Positions 1-8,263 of a stretch of 45,233 nt of DNA are shown piece by piece. The stretch comes from a virus. The DNA lies in IMG/VR virus record IMGVR_UViG_3300034103_000313, positions 1 through 45,233 of that record; one strand, 5' to 3'. A program made the translations under genes and the position numbers. The notes under the pieces are model-generated. The model ran no database searches, was not told the origin of the DNA, and saw only the letters and a list, made by a program, of their open reading frames with translations. The stretch's first letter is position 1; every line of letters begins with the position of its first letter.

Positions 1-79
1 GGTTGACCCAACCTTTTCCCTTTACCTTAACAGTCCAATCAGCGGCAAAGCTATCACCGCAGATTAGAAGTTTATCCAT
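1..79 (-). CDS. SGNH/GDSL hydrolase-like protein, N-terminal fragment
   Basis: The first 26 codons of a minus-strand gene that leaves the window at its left edge. The start codon shares one base with the stop of the upstream gene (TAATG junction), which indicates translational coupling. The visible N-terminus reads MDKLLICGDSFAADW, and GDSF after a hydrophobic beta strand is the block I nucleophile motif of SGNH/GDSL hydrolases. A second SGNH-like protein lies at 13298-14050. The family includes esterases and acetyl-hydrolases acting on polysaccharide. The substrate here, and whether the other catalytic blocks are present, cannot be seen. Confidence 0.6.
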   Translation of the reverse strand, partial: MDKLLICGDSFAADWTVKVKGKGWVN

Positions 80-1272
80 TAAAACGCTTTCAATATAATC
101 ATAGATTCGTTGAAGCGACCATTTGGTGTAGTCGCAACAGCTTTAATATCTTTGAAGTATTTACGAGCGGCCGGCTTGCTACCCATAATTTCTTTGAGTT
201 GTTCAGCAGGCTTCCGAAGGGTTTTTACTTCGCTATTTGCCGCATCAAACCCAAGCAAGGTGTTACCTTTGACTGTGAACGTCTTAGAGTATTCATCGGC
301 AATAAAATGATGCAGTTTGCGCTTGGCAGTGTCATAGACCCATGCTTCACTTGATCCATGCAACTTGACAGGGTGCAGACTAGTAAGGTCAAGTTTTGTT
401 GCAGTATCCTTGAACGTTTTAAGGTATTTGAGTTTTGCAACCAACTTTTCAACAGGTACTGCCTTACGTTGACGAGGAGTCTTTGCGGCTTTCTTGACGT
501 TTACGTATGCATTTAAATCGTTCAGTACTTGTTCGATAAACTTTACAATGTTACGAACCTGAATCTTAGTCAAGTGTGCATAACCTTGAACCAATTGAGA
601 ATCTTTGCCCTTTTGTAATTCTTCGAATTCGTTTAGTTTTTTCTTCCAAGCTTCAACCAACATAGGGATATGTTGCGGCAAAACGTTTTTCTTCGCAACT
701 TCATCCATTGGCTTTAATGTGTGCTTTGTAGGTGCGCCTGCTGTAATGAAATCATCGAATAGTCCCTCAATCTCGCCACCGGCCTCACGTGCCTTGTCTC
801 GCATGATTTCTTGAACATTGGGCCGAGTGACTTCTTTGACTACTACAACTTCTTTCTTTGCACCAGTTTGGCTTACTTTGACTTCAGGAGAGTGTACACT
901 TTTGATTAATCGGTTGATTTCATCTTGCAACCTTTTGTGTTCATCCTCAGTCAGAGTAAGACCTCGGAGAGTCATCCTAGCCAACCAGCAGATTGTAGGG
1001 TTGAGTTCTTTTTCATCAACCTTGCGAACAACTTTAGCTATCCCGTCATTGCCACTGAGGTCTAGATATTGAACAATCAAGTCTTTTGCATCTTTGCGAC
1101 CATAGAAACGACTATACCAATTAAAACTACGAATCAGTTCAGCCGCACGATTCTCAGGCTGTGTGACAAACACAGGTTCGGCACCAAAGTACTTGGTGTC
1201 AGGATCTCGCGGGTCGAGAGTTTTGACGACTGAGGGGTCAACAGCTTTTTTAACAGATTTACGAGTTGCCAT
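79..1272 (-). CDS. Conserved phage protein of unknown function
   Basis: A 397-residue soluble protein with a basic N-terminus and no signal peptide or membrane segment. The N-terminal third contains DPRDPDTKYFG and a segment rich in Trp, Tyr and Phe (around NWYSRFYGRKDAKDLI) that I recognise from conserved hypothetical proteins of other environmental myoviruses. Around residues 130-150 it is rich in Val and Lys. It has a leader with a good ribosome binding site (GGAG, six bases before the ATG) downstream of a near-perfect sigma70 promoter, so it is probably an early gene. It is co-transcribed with the SGNH-like gene that follows. No function can be assigned. Confidence 0.75.
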   Translation of the reverse strand: MATRKSVKKAVDPSVVKTLDPRDPDTKYFGAEPVFVTQPENRAAELIRSFNWYSRFYGRKDAKDLIVQYLDLSGNDGIAKVVRKVDEKELNPTICWLARMTLRGLTLTEDEHKRLQDEINRLIKSVHSPEVKVSQTGAKKEVVVVKEVTRPNVQEIMRDKAREAGGEIEGLFDDFITAGAPTKHTLKPMDEVAKKNVLPQHIPMLVEAWKKKLNEFEELQKGKDSQLVQGYAHLTKIQVRNIVKFIEQVLNDLNAYVNVKKAAKTPRQRKAVPVEKLVAKLKYLKTFKDTATKLDLTSLHPVKLHGSSEAWVYDTAKRKLHHFIADEYSKTFTVKGNTLLGFDAANSEVKTLRKPAEQLKEIMGSKPAARKYFKDIKAVATTPNGRFNESMIILKAF

Positions 1273-1301
1273 GTGTGCTCCAAATTGAAAGTAATACGAG
1301 T

Positions 1302-1330
1302 ATTATATATGATTTCCCAATTATTGTCAA
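1302..1330 (-). promoter_or_regulatory. Early sigma70 promoter (repeated cassette, copy 1)
   Basis: On the minus strand the -35 TTGACA (1325-1330) and -10 TATAAT (1302-1307) are separated by exactly 17 bases. The spacer begins ATAATTGGG, one base different from the ATAAATGGG found at the promoters near 35.6, 35.85 and 36.15 kb. It faces the 79-1272 gene and is back to back with the late promoter at 1340. Confidence 0.85.
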
Positions 1331-1339
1331 GCCTTTCCC

Positions 1340-1347
1340 GATAAATA
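1340..1347 (+). promoter_or_regulatory. T4-type late promoter for gp14 (leaderless geometry)
   Basis: GATAAATA, a match to the T4/cyanophage late -10 box (N)ATAAATA. In T4 this octamer spans -13 to -6, which predicts a start at about 1353, essentially on the ATG at 1352. No ribosome binding site is present. Confidence 0.7.
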
Positions 1348-1351
1348 CTAC

Positions 1352-3055
1352 ATGCCAAGATTAAGCCTTTACCGCGAAAACAAACAAAATGACTATCGTT
1401 TTTTGGACAGAACCATTTCTGAACAATTTACAGTGGGTGGTACGGATATGTATATTCACAAGTATTTGGGTCCTACGGATCAAGGTACTAGTATAGATTA
1501 TACTCAGCCTCAATATGATAGTTTAAACCCAAACAATATCCAAGACTTATTATTCCTTGAGAATAGAGATAGGTCATATGATCCAGATATTTATCGGCTT
1601 CGCGGACATTATAACGTCCAAAACTTAGATTTTGATTTAAGTCAGTTTGGTTTATTCTTAAATAATGACATTATTTTCATTACCGTTCATTACAATGATA
1701 TGATTGATATTATTGGTCGCAAGTTAATGGTTGGTGATGTATTAGAGTTACCGCACTTATTAGATTATAATCCGTTAAAAGAAGACATTCCCACTGCACT
1801 AAAACGATTCTATCAGGTAACCGATTCAAATTATGCTTCAGAAGGTTTTAGCCAAACTTGGTTCCCTCATCTATGGCGTATTAAATGTGAACCATTAGTT
1901 GATAGTCAAGAATTTAGTCAGATATTACAAGCTCCTATTAACAAAGATACTTATCTTGGTATATGGGATAAAGACAAAACATATCCTGCAGGATATGTAA
2001 TTACATTCGGTGATAAAAACTACACATCACTTACTGAAGTTCCTATAGGTGTTATGCCACCAAACGAAACATATTGGCAACTTAGTGATGCAGATAATCT
2101 CAAAGATATATTATCTACATATAATAGAAACATACAAATCAATAATGCAAGCATTAATGAAGCTAAACGATTAGTACCTAAATCTGGTTATGATAATAGT
2201 AAATTGTATGTAGTTCCCACATATGGGGAATATCAAGAAAACGGAGTATTTTCTGATAAAATTAATCAGCCAGCGCCGCCTGTAAATGTAAACACTACTA
2301 CAGGTTCTCCTACTGGTACAGTTACAATGATGCGTGACAAGAATTTTAAGAATCCAAGTCCAGTCATTAGAGTTCCTAAGGCAGCTTTAAAGAGCATATG
2401 GGACATGACCGCAGATATGGATCATGTTGATGCACTAGATAAGTTTGTTCAGGCTAGTTTGCAACTTGTAGAAGTAGCACCTAATAGAACATCTTCAGGC
2501 TCCGGTGCAGTATCTAATGATATGATATTGTCAGTTCAAAGTCTAGGTGCGATCACCGGACCATATGGTACTGCTGATAATACATATTCGACTGCTGATC
2601 AAAACCCTGAATTGCCTGGCTTCACAGGTGACATTACACAGCAAATGGATTATCGTGCTGACTGTGATCCTAGATTTCAATATATTGCTAGATCAAGTCC
2701 TAGAGATTTTGGATACAGTGCAGGCTACTTATCAGGTGATGGTCAAGCACCTAATGGATATCCAACTGGATCAGGTATATCGTTCCCACAAAATCCTCAA
2801 GTCGGAGACTATTTCTTACGAATTGACTATTTACCTCAACTACTATTCCGTTGGGATGGTACAATGTGGGTACGAATCAGTGAAAATGTAAGAACGGATA
2901 CGGGCTTCACTTACGATGATAAATCATTATTATCAGGCTTTATTAATAATGATAACGAAATTTATCTACAACAAACGCAAACAACTGTGCCAGAAGCACA
3001 GGGCTTGTCAACAATTCTTAGATTGTCACCTGACCCACTACCACCGATAGAATAA
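1352..3055 (+). CDS. 14: Neck protein gp14-like (head closure/neck), enlarged
   Basis: A 567-residue protein. Residues about 100-195 carry the gp14-like core: a G-x-K/R-L-x-V-G-D-V-x-E-x-P-H-L segment near 122-136, then F-Y-Q-V-T and W-F-P-H-L-W-R-I-K near 170-178. It precedes the gp15 homologue, as in T4. T4 gp14 (about 256 residues) joins the filled head to the tail. This protein is twice that size. Residues 203-244 resemble a small CBM5/12-type aromatic module (W, Y-P-A-G-Y, Y-T-S, W), and residues 481-512 resemble another tail-protein module ending W-D-G-T-M-W-V. The start is set by the late promoter directly upstream. Assignment rests on motif recall and gene order; the fused modules are inference. 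Confidence 0.68.
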   Translation: MPRLSLYRENKQNDYRFLDRTISEQFTVGGTDMYIHKYLGPTDQGTSIDYTQPQYDSLNPNNIQDLLFLENRDRSYDPDIYRLRGHYNVQNLDFDLSQFGLFLNNDIIFITVHYNDMIDIIGRKLMVGDVLELPHLLDYNPLKEDIPTALKRFYQVTDSNYASEGFSQTWFPHLWRIKCEPLVDSQEFSQILQAPINKDTYLGIWDKDKTYPAGYVITFGDKNYTSLTEVPIGVMPPNETYWQLSDADNLKDILSTYNRNIQINNASINEAKRLVPKSGYDNSKLYVVPTYGEYQENGVFSDKINQPAPPVNVNTTTGSPTGTVTMMRDKNFKNPSPVIRVPKAALKSIWDMTADMDHVDALDKFVQASLQLVEVAPNRTSSGSGAVSNDMILSVQSLGAITGPYGTADNTYSTADQNPELPGFTGDITQQMDYRADCDPRFQYIARSSPRDFGYSAGYLSGDGQAPNGYPTGSGISFPQNPQVGDYFLRIDYLPQLLFRWDGTMWVRISENVRTDTGFTYDDKSLLSGFINNDNEIYLQQTQTTVPEAQGLSTILRLSPDPLPPIE

Positions 3056-3058
3056 CAA

Positions 3059-4426
3059 ATGGCACAATACTTTTACGATAATCAGATACGCAGATTCTTA
3101 TTACAATTTGCAAAAATATTCAGCGAATGGTATGTTACCAAAGGTAAAGATCCTGCAGGTAATGATATCATAGTTCGTGTTCCTATCATGTACGGTGATA
3201 GTAGTCGTCAGGCTAGTACGATTATCGCAAAGAATAGTGCAAGTAATTTGCCTAGCGCACCTTTAATATCTTACTACATCAGCGGGTTAGAATACGACCA
3301 GCGTAGAACTCAAGATCCAACCTTTGTTGAAAAGACACAAGTTCGTCAGAGAACATATAATTCCTCTACACAAACTTACGAAACCACACAAGGTCAGGCA
3401 TTTACTGTTGAACGATTGATGCCGGTGCCATACACATTGCGTATTACAGTTGATTTTTGGACTACTAACTATAATCAAAAGTTAGAACTAATAGAACAGC
3501 TAGGTACATTATTCAATCCTTCATTGGAAATACAATCTACTGACAACTTCATAGATTGGACATCATTGAGTGTTGTTTACCAAGACGGTTTAACTTTTAG
3601 TAGTCGTAGCATACCGCAGGGTACAGGCAATCCAATCGATGTGTTGACATGGAAGTTTTACATGCCTATATGGTTGAGTACTAGTGCTAAGTTAAAGAAG
3701 ATGGGTGTTATTCAAAAGATTATTGCTAGTATTTTCAAAGGTAATGCATTGCAAGACACACAAAATGATGATTTGTTATTGGGAACTAGACAAAAGATTA
3801 CACCGTATGGTTATAAAGTGTTATTACTCAACAATACACTTCAATTGTTACCGGCTAATCAGACATTTAATCCATCCAATGAAAACTTATCACTGCCACC
3901 TGCACCTGATACATCTTTGTATTGGACATCATTATTAAACACGTACGGAGCATATCAACCAGGTATTAGTCAAATATGGTTACAAAATCCATATATGGAT
4001 ACAGAGATAGTAGGTACAATTGTGGTAGACCCCTTAGACGATAGAATATTAATATATGATATTGATCCTGACACATTGCCGCAAAACACACTTGATCCAG
4101 TTGATGCAGTAGTAAATCCATTAACATCTGGCCCGGGTGCGGGTTTACCAGCACCAATACCCGGTAGAAGATATTTAATTGTTGAAAATATTGGCGGGTC
4201 TGCTTCTACTATTGCATGGGGTAGTTTAGTAGCAGAAGCTAACGATATCATAGAATACAACGGAACGATTTGGGAAGTAGTATTTGAAGCATTGGCAACG
4301 ACCAATGTGGAATATGTCACTAACCTAACAACAAACGTACAATATAGATATGTTCCGGAAGAAGAAGCTTGGATGAAGTCATTTGAAGGTTGGTACGATC
4401 AAGGAGATTATTCTATAGTGATTTGA
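3059..4426 (+). CDS. 15: Tail sheath stabilizer and completion protein gp15-like
   Basis: A 455-residue protein. The N-terminus has the gp15 signature: an aromatic YFY followed by RR, and then VPIMYGDSSRQAS near residues 40-53, matching the VPI-x-Y segment of T4 gp15. The gp15 hexamer caps the tail tube and sheath and binds the neck. The start is three bases after the gp14 stop with no ribosome binding site, so translation is probably coupled. The C-terminal extension (about 340-455) contains an NDIIEYNGTIWEVVF segment and ends in a W- and Y-rich tail. T4 gp15 is about 272 residues, so the C-terminal part is an addition. Confidence 0.75.
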   Translation: MAQYFYDNQIRRFLLQFAKIFSEWYVTKGKDPAGNDIIVRVPIMYGDSSRQASTIIAKNSASNLPSAPLISYYISGLEYDQRRTQDPTFVEKTQVRQRTYNSSTQTYETTQGQAFTVERLMPVPYTLRITVDFWTTNYNQKLELIEQLGTLFNPSLEIQSTDNFIDWTSLSVVYQDGLTFSSRSIPQGTGNPIDVLTWKFYMPIWLSTSAKLKKMGVIQKIIASIFKGNALQDTQNDDLLLGTRQKITPYGYKVLLLNNTLQLLPANQTFNPSNENLSLPPAPDTSLYWTSLLNTYGAYQPGISQIWLQNPYMDTEIVGTIVVDPLDDRILIYDIDPDTLPQNTLDPVDAVVNPLTSGPGAGLPAPIPGRRYLIVENIGGSASTIAWGSLVAEANDIIEYNGTIWEVVFEALATTNVEYVTNLTTNVQYRYVPEEEAWMKSFEGWYDQGDYSIVI

Positions 4427-4430
4427 AACT

Positions 4431-4438
4431 GATAAATC
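4431..4438 (+). promoter_or_regulatory. Late-promoter-like box before the Nudix gene
   Basis: GATAAATC, one base from GATAAATA. T4 spacing predicts a transcription start exactly at 4444, the A of the first good ATG of the Nudix gene. It lies just downstream of the gp15 stop. Confidence 0.45.
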
Positions 4439-4443
4439 ATTAT

Positions 4444-4848
4444 ATGACTTCCGCAGGAATTTTCTTTTATTGCAAAAATACTACTAGATATCTTTATCTG
4501 TTGCGTACAGATAAGAATCCTAGTTGGAGTATGCCTGGTGGCAAAATAGAAAATGACGAGACCTTACTAGAAGGACTTGAACGTGAGTGTTTAGAAGAAA
4601 TGCAAATTTGGGATAAAGATTGGAAACTTATACCTATTCAAAAATTTGTGAATGGTAGCTTCACGTATCATACGTTCTTCTGTTCAGTTGAAGAAGAATT
4701 CAGACCTATATTAAACAACGAACACTGTGGATATGCCTGGGTAGCAGAAGAATATTATCCCAAACCATTACATCCTGGTTTGTTTAATACAGTTAATTTT
4801 GATGTAGTGCAGACAAAACTAGAGACACTAACAAAAAAGGGGCTATAA
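4444..4848 (+). CDS. Nudix hydrolase
   Basis: A 134-residue protein with a near-complete Nudix box at residues 33-55: G33, then E39, R47-E48 and E51-E52. The usual glycine three residues before the end of the box is Gln54. Nudix enzymes hydrolyse nucleoside diphosphates linked to another group, and T4 encodes one (NudE). I chose ATG 4444, not upstream starts that would overlap gp15, because the protein then begins with the first beta strand (MTSAGIFFY) and a late-like promoter box ends six bases before it. The stop codon sits in the loop of the terminator that follows. The substrate is unknown. Confidence 0.85.
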   Translation: MTSAGIFFYCKNTTRYLYLLRTDKNPSWSMPGGKIENDETLLEGLERECLEEMQIWDKDWKLIPIQKFVNGSFTYHTFFCSVEEEFRPILNNEHCGYAWVAEEYYPKPLHPGLFNTVNFDVVQTKLETLTKKGL

Positions 4849-4859
4849 GCCCCTTTTTT
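4833..4859. terminator. Bidirectional Rho-independent terminator
   Basis: A perfect 11-bp stem (4833-4843 with 4849-4859), AAAAAAGGGGC paired with GCCCCTTTTTT around a TATAA-type loop. It has an A-run on one side and a U-run on the other, so it can work both ways between the convergent Nudix gene and the 4858-5169 gene. The TAA stop of the Nudix gene is in the loop. Confidence 0.92.
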
Positions 4860-5169
4860 ATTTTAGTAAGTTTGATATCGTATCATAACCTAATGATCCG
4901 AGAACTATACCGGCTCCCATCATCATCCATCGCCATTTTTCTAAGGCTGATATTTTTTCAGACATAGACTTATGAGCATTTGCACTAGCATCTTTCATTT
5001 CTTTAAGAAATTTGTGAGTATCCTCATTATTCTTTGCAATGCTGGCAGTAACATCTTTGATATCAGTTTTTATTTCACTGATATCATTTTCAATGTTTTG
5101 AACTTGCACTTGAAGAACCGCTATTTCAGTTTCAGTCTTGGGCATTTTAATAGCTCTACCGGTTGTCAT
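4858..5169 (-). CDS. Coiled-coil protein with C-terminal membrane anchor
   Basis: A 103-residue protein. Residues about 12-75 form a heptad-type coiled coil rich in Glu, Lys, Ile and Val, followed by KWRW and a hydrophobic segment (about 82-100, MMMGAGIVLGSLGYDTI) that looks like one transmembrane helix. This architecture resembles XhlA-type holin accessory proteins, so a role in lysis is possible. Nothing else confirms it and no endolysin lies next to it. It starts two bases after the stop of the 5172-6527 gene, so the two share a late transcript. A start at Met9 is an alternative. Confidence 0.6.
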   Translation of the reverse strand: MTTGRAIKMPKTETEIAVLQVQVQNIENDISEIKTDIKDVTASIAKNNEDTHKFLKEMKDASANAHKSMSEKISALEKWRWMMMGAGIVLGSLGYDTISNLLK

Positions 5170-5171
5170 GA

Positions 5172-6527
5172 TTATGCGCTAGCAATAACTACGATTGGGT
5201 TAGGTTGTCCGCCATATGTATTTGCTGCATACGCTGTGTTGAATGTAGCAATAACATCAGGGTTAACGTTAGCTAACACCGCTGTACCTGTACCAGAACC
5301 TGCTCCAGTAGCAGTGAATGTGATACCAGTCATACTAGAATATGCACCAACAGCAGTCCAATCAGTTGTACCAACGTTATAGACAGTGTATACTGTACCG
5401 GCTGATAGTGAACCTGCAGCCACAGTTGCTGGGAACCCTTCACTGTTATAATCATTCAATGAACTAATAAAATTAGTTCCAGATGCGGCATTAGTTGACA
5501 AGATATTCATTGTGTTTGCTGTTAGTGCTGCGTTAGCTGAATTAACAGTAAAACATTGTGCAGTCAAACCAGTTGTACCACCTGTTACCAAATACTTTGT
5601 CTTGCCTTTTTGACGAACGATATAACCTGCTTCGTCATCAGCAAATATAAATGCAGCATTAGTTGCATTCACTGCGGCGTTTGCAGTTAATTCAACTACA
5701 TCTTGTTGTGCGTCAGGTGTACCTGTAGCATTTGACAAATCAACTTCAGCTCCACCTGGCAATAATGACACTGTAAATGCGTCTGAGTTTGCAACAGCTT
5801 TAACGAAATAAGTTGTACCAGTAACTAGACCACCTAAGTTAGCACTAAATGTTACAGTGCCGTTAACAATTAGTGTTTCTGCGTTGCCAGTAGTACCAAT
5901 GATATTACCTGTATTTTGTGTGTTTGCAACAGCAACAGTTGTTAGGCCGGGTACTGTATTTGCAAAACCTAAATCAACGTAGTTTGTGCTACCGTTAATG
6001 TTTGCTACTGCAACTTGAATTCCTGAACCAACGCTCAAAGTGTTTGCTAAATCTGTACCTATACCAGTTACGAATTCAGTAGAGTCGATTGCATACAACG
6101 TACCAGTACCGTTTTGACCAATAGCAACTCGTGCTAGAGTTTGCTTGCCATACAATGCTGTATTTCCGCCAACAACACCGTATGTGTTAGCTGCTCCGAT
6201 CGGGTTGTTAAAACCTGTGCCAATCAATCCAACTGTCAACTGTGATGCAGTTGTACCAGTAGTTAATGTAACTGCTGTGTATGTTGGGTTAGCGTTTAGA
6301 GGTGTTGCAGAAACAGTGAATGTGCTTGCACCTGTTATTTGCAAGACGTAATATGTTGTACCTGCAACTAAGTTTGTACCTGTAGTTGTTGCTGGTACGA
6401 AAGGCATACCTGCAATAACACCTACGGTAGCTAGTGTTTGTGACACTGTAACGATGTTGGTTGTTGCTGTTGTGTTTGTTACTGTTAAGACCGTTTGAGC
6501 CTTGGCTATTTTTAGAGGACGTCCCAT
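5172..6527 (-). CDS. Virion structural protein with beta-rich repeats
   Basis: A 451-residue Thr-, Ala-, Gly- and Asn-rich protein with almost no charge. It contains three related beta modules around (A/T)GTxYxV: residues about 54-76, 234-256 and 373-417. The last includes GTTDWTAVGA and GITFTATGAGSGTGTA, a motif common in phage fibre and decoration proteins. The N-terminus MGRPLKIAKAQ matches virion proteins of other T4-like environmental phages. A good ribosome binding site (AAGGAAA) precedes the ATG, and two late promoter boxes lie about 85-100 bases upstream. Probably a head decoration or fibre protein; the exact location in the particle is unknown. Confidence 0.72.
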   Translation of the reverse strand: MGRPLKIAKAQTVLTVTNTTATTNIVTVSQTLATVGVIAGMPFVPATTTGTNLVAGTTYYVLQITGASTFTVSATPLNANPTYTAVTLTTGTTASQLTVGLIGTGFNNPIGAANTYGVVGGNTALYGKQTLARVAIGQNGTGTLYAIDSTEFVTGIGTDLANTLSVGSGIQVAVANINGSTNYVDLGFANTVPGLTTVAVANTQNTGNIIGTTGNAETLIVNGTVTFSANLGGLVTGTTYFVKAVANSDAFTVSLLPGGAEVDLSNATGTPDAQQDVVELTANAAVNATNAAFIFADDEAGYIVRQKGKTKYLVTGGTTGLTAQCFTVNSANAALTANTMNILSTNAASGTNFISSLNDYNSEGFPATVAAGSLSAGTVYTVYNVGTTDWTAVGAYSSMTGITFTATGAGSGTGTAVLANVNPDVIATFNTAYAANTYGGQPNPIVVIASA

Positions 6528-6562
6528 TTGATTTTCCTTAATGTTAGTGCGAGTTCTAGTCG

Positions 6563-6595
6563 CTACGCAGTGGGTACTGCATAAACCTTCACCAT
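6563..6595 (-). other. Possible leader mini-ORF with hairpin in a late mRNA leader
   Basis: Inside the roughly 77-base leader of the 5172-6527 gene, the minus strand contains a 10-codon frame MVKVYAVPTA ending in TAG. Its 3' half folds into a small hairpin (GCAGT at 6567-6571 with ACTGC at 6576-6580). No clear ribosome binding site precedes it. It could be a chance frame or a leader affecting expression. Confidence 0.25.
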
Positions 6596-6609
6596 GAAAG
6601 TATACATGA

Positions 6610-6628
6610 TATTTATCAAATATTTAGA
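6610..6628 (-). promoter_or_regulatory. Two late promoter boxes for the 5172-6527 gene
   Basis: On the minus strand GATAAATA (6617 down to 6610) and, 4 bases behind it, TCTAAATA (6628 to 6621). Either would give a leader of about 75-90 bases, unlike the leaderless geometry seen at many other late genes. Confidence 0.65.
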
Positions 6629-6642
6629 AAATCAAGGTCTCT

Positions 6643-6650
6643 ACTAAATA
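6643..6650 (+). promoter_or_regulatory. Late promoter box for the 6655 gene (leaderless geometry)
   Basis: ACTAAATA, ending five bases before the ATG at 6655. T4 spacing predicts initiation at about 6656. There is no ribosome binding site between the box and the start. Confidence 0.55.
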
Positions 6651-6654
6651 TCGA

Positions 6655-7854
6655 ATGTCATTACTAAATCAAGATTCCTATTTCTACTTAGAAACACACA
6701 ATAACCGCAATTCAATTGCACCCGAACCCAAGATCAGACACGGTGGATGGCCAGGCACCGCAGTGAGAAACTGGGATGACAAAGATTACTGGTACGTAGA
6801 GTTTATCAATGGGGACGCTTTTTATCACTATCCCATAGAAAAACTAGCCGGACCTGAAATATACGAACAGATTAAAAAGGGTGAAGTTATATTGTGTATC
6901 TCTCATGTGCATGAAGCATATCATTATGTGGTTGAGGACATATACAATGATGTAGTTGTAGCTTCAGGTATAGATCCATCTAACATTCTATATTTGACAA
7001 ACTCTGCGGATATAGACAAAGAGATAGTTGCTGTTAGCTCAAAGTTAAATTTACCTAAGATCAAGTCAGAATTCATTAGTTTATTTGAACTAGTGGCTAA
7101 GCATGAATTGTTAACTAGGAGAAATGAGTATGCTTCTAATACTCTGGACAAAAAAACATATGACAATACATTTATATCTTTAAACGGACTATGGAGACCT
7201 CACAGATTATTAATGGTTTCGTTACTAGAAGCACTATCAATACGGACGAACGGATATGTAAGTCTCAATGCATGTATATGTGATTACCCATCGATGGATG
7301 AGATGTTTCCTGAAATGCTGAAGTGGTGTGTTAATTCAGAAGATGCTACTCAATTATTATTGTCTAATGAAAGTATAGTCAAAGCACTAGACAAACTATA
7401 TATCGATACTGATAGTTCAACTATACACTGGAAAGGGGCAGTGTATCATAGTTTACACAAACGATACTATGAAGATACTTATTTTTCAATAGTTACAGAA
7501 ACGCTTTGTAGTCCTGAGTTTTCTGCGGGTGGAAATACAATAGGAAGGGCGATAAGTGAAAAGACATTTAAACCGATGCTACATAAACATCCGTTCATGA
7601 TAGCAGGTGTGCCTGGTGTATTAAGATTGTTGAAAAAGTTAGGATATAAGACATTCAGTCCAATGATTGATGAATCATATGATGATGAACTCGATGCCTC
7701 TAAAAGATGCTTTATGATAGCTAAAGAAGCTGAAAGATTGGCTAGTCTAAAAGATGATGAGCTACAAGTATTTTTAAATAGTTGCAAGCCCATTGTTGAA
7801 TATAATTTAAATGTTCTTAAGTCTAAAGAAACCTTTGCACATCATATGACTTGA
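6655..7854 (+). CDS. Glycosyltransferase-like phage protein
   Basis: A 399-residue protein. The C-terminal half (about 275-345) has YFSIVTETL, then SEKTFKP, then PFMIAGVPGVLRLLKKLGYKTF and a DESYDDE stretch. The order of a 'V-T/S-E-T', an 'S-E-K-T-x-K-P' and a 'P-F-x-I-x-G' motif recalls the acceptor/nucleotide-sugar half of GT-B enzymes such as fucosyltransferases. The same signature is in the 8264-9343 gene, so the two are paralogues. It has its own late promoter and no ribosome binding site. It ends in a 13-base convergent overlap with the DUF6165-like gene. Glycosyl transfer is inferred; a conserved phage family of unknown activity is the safe description. Confidence 0.5.
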   Translation: MSLLNQDSYFYLETHNNRNSIAPEPKIRHGGWPGTAVRNWDDKDYWYVEFINGDAFYHYPIEKLAGPEIYEQIKKGEVILCISHVHEAYHYVVEDIYNDVVVASGIDPSNILYLTNSADIDKEIVAVSSKLNLPKIKSEFISLFELVAKHELLTRRNEYASNTLDKKTYDNTFISLNGLWRPHRLLMVSLLEALSIRTNGYVSLNACICDYPSMDEMFPEMLKWCVNSEDATQLLLSNESIVKALDKLYIDTDSSTIHWKGAVYHSLHKRYYEDTYFSIVTETLCSPEFSAGGNTIGRAISEKTFKPMLHKHPFMIAGVPGVLRLLKKLGYKTFSPMIDESYDDELDASKRCFMIAKEAERLASLKDDELQVFLNSCKPIVEYNLNVLKSKETFAHHMT

Positions 7855-8210
7855 GTGTGATATCGTTTTTTCTCACGAATAGGATCATTGAGTTTTTCTG
7901 CAATCCTATTTTTGATAGCGTAGCGATCTATGTTTATGTCTCTGATTAAAATTGCTCTTCGTCCAATTTCTTCTAATGGATATTTTAGTTCTACTACACA
8001 TTTCTTAAAGTCATCTTCCATATCCCAAATTCTACGATGTATGTCAGTTAATTCTTTTAAGTCTGCTTCTACTGTAGAAATATCGAATTCAGAACTAAGT
8101 TGTTCTTTATAAAAGTCAAACTCATCTTGGTTGTTTCCAAGTATACTGAGTTTTACCTGTGCTATGCAATATCTGTCTACTAATTCAATAAGTGCTAATT
8201 TAAATGCCAT
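7842..8210 (-). CDS. DUF6165-like protein
   Basis: A 122-residue helical protein. It shows the DUF6165 pattern: LIELVDRYCIAQVKL at residues 6-20, IHRRIWDMEDD near 57-67, and a conserved C-terminal segment DRYAIKNRIAEKLNDPIREKKRY. In bacteria this family tends to be encoded among glycosyltransferase genes, and here it sits between two glycosyltransferase-like genes on the other strand. It has a short leader with AGGAG about seven bases before the ATG, behind a late promoter box. The molecular function of the family is not known to me. Confidence 0.7.
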   Translation of the reverse strand: MAFKLALIELVDRYCIAQVKLSILGNNQDEFDFYKEQLSSEFDISTVEADLKELTDIHRRIWDMEDDFKKCVVELKYPLEEIGRRAILIRDINIDRYAIKNRIAEKLNDPIREKKRYHTQVI

Positions 8211-8226
8211 AATGTGCTCCTAGTGT

Positions 8227-8234
8227 TATTTATG
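8227..8234 (-). promoter_or_regulatory. Late promoter box for the DUF6165-like gene
   Basis: CATAAATA on the minus strand, predicting a start near 8221 and a leader of about 10 bases that still contains AGGAG. It is divergent from the TATAAATA box at 8251. Confidence 0.65.
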
Positions 8235-8250
8235 TGTTGGGGGACAATCC

Positions 8251-8258
8251 TATAAATA
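8251..8258 (+). promoter_or_regulatory. Consensus T4 late promoter, leaderless geometry
   Basis: TATAAATA, a perfect T4 late -10 box. Taking the octamer as -13 to -6 puts +1 at 8264, the A of an in-frame ATG. This is the clearest example of start codon and transcription start coinciding in the window. Confidence 0.8.
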
Positions 8259-8263
8259 TCATT

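Noticed and set aside
8234-8263. Upstream ATG for the 8264-9343 gene
   Set aside because: It precedes a perfect late promoter box, so it would not be on the transcript.
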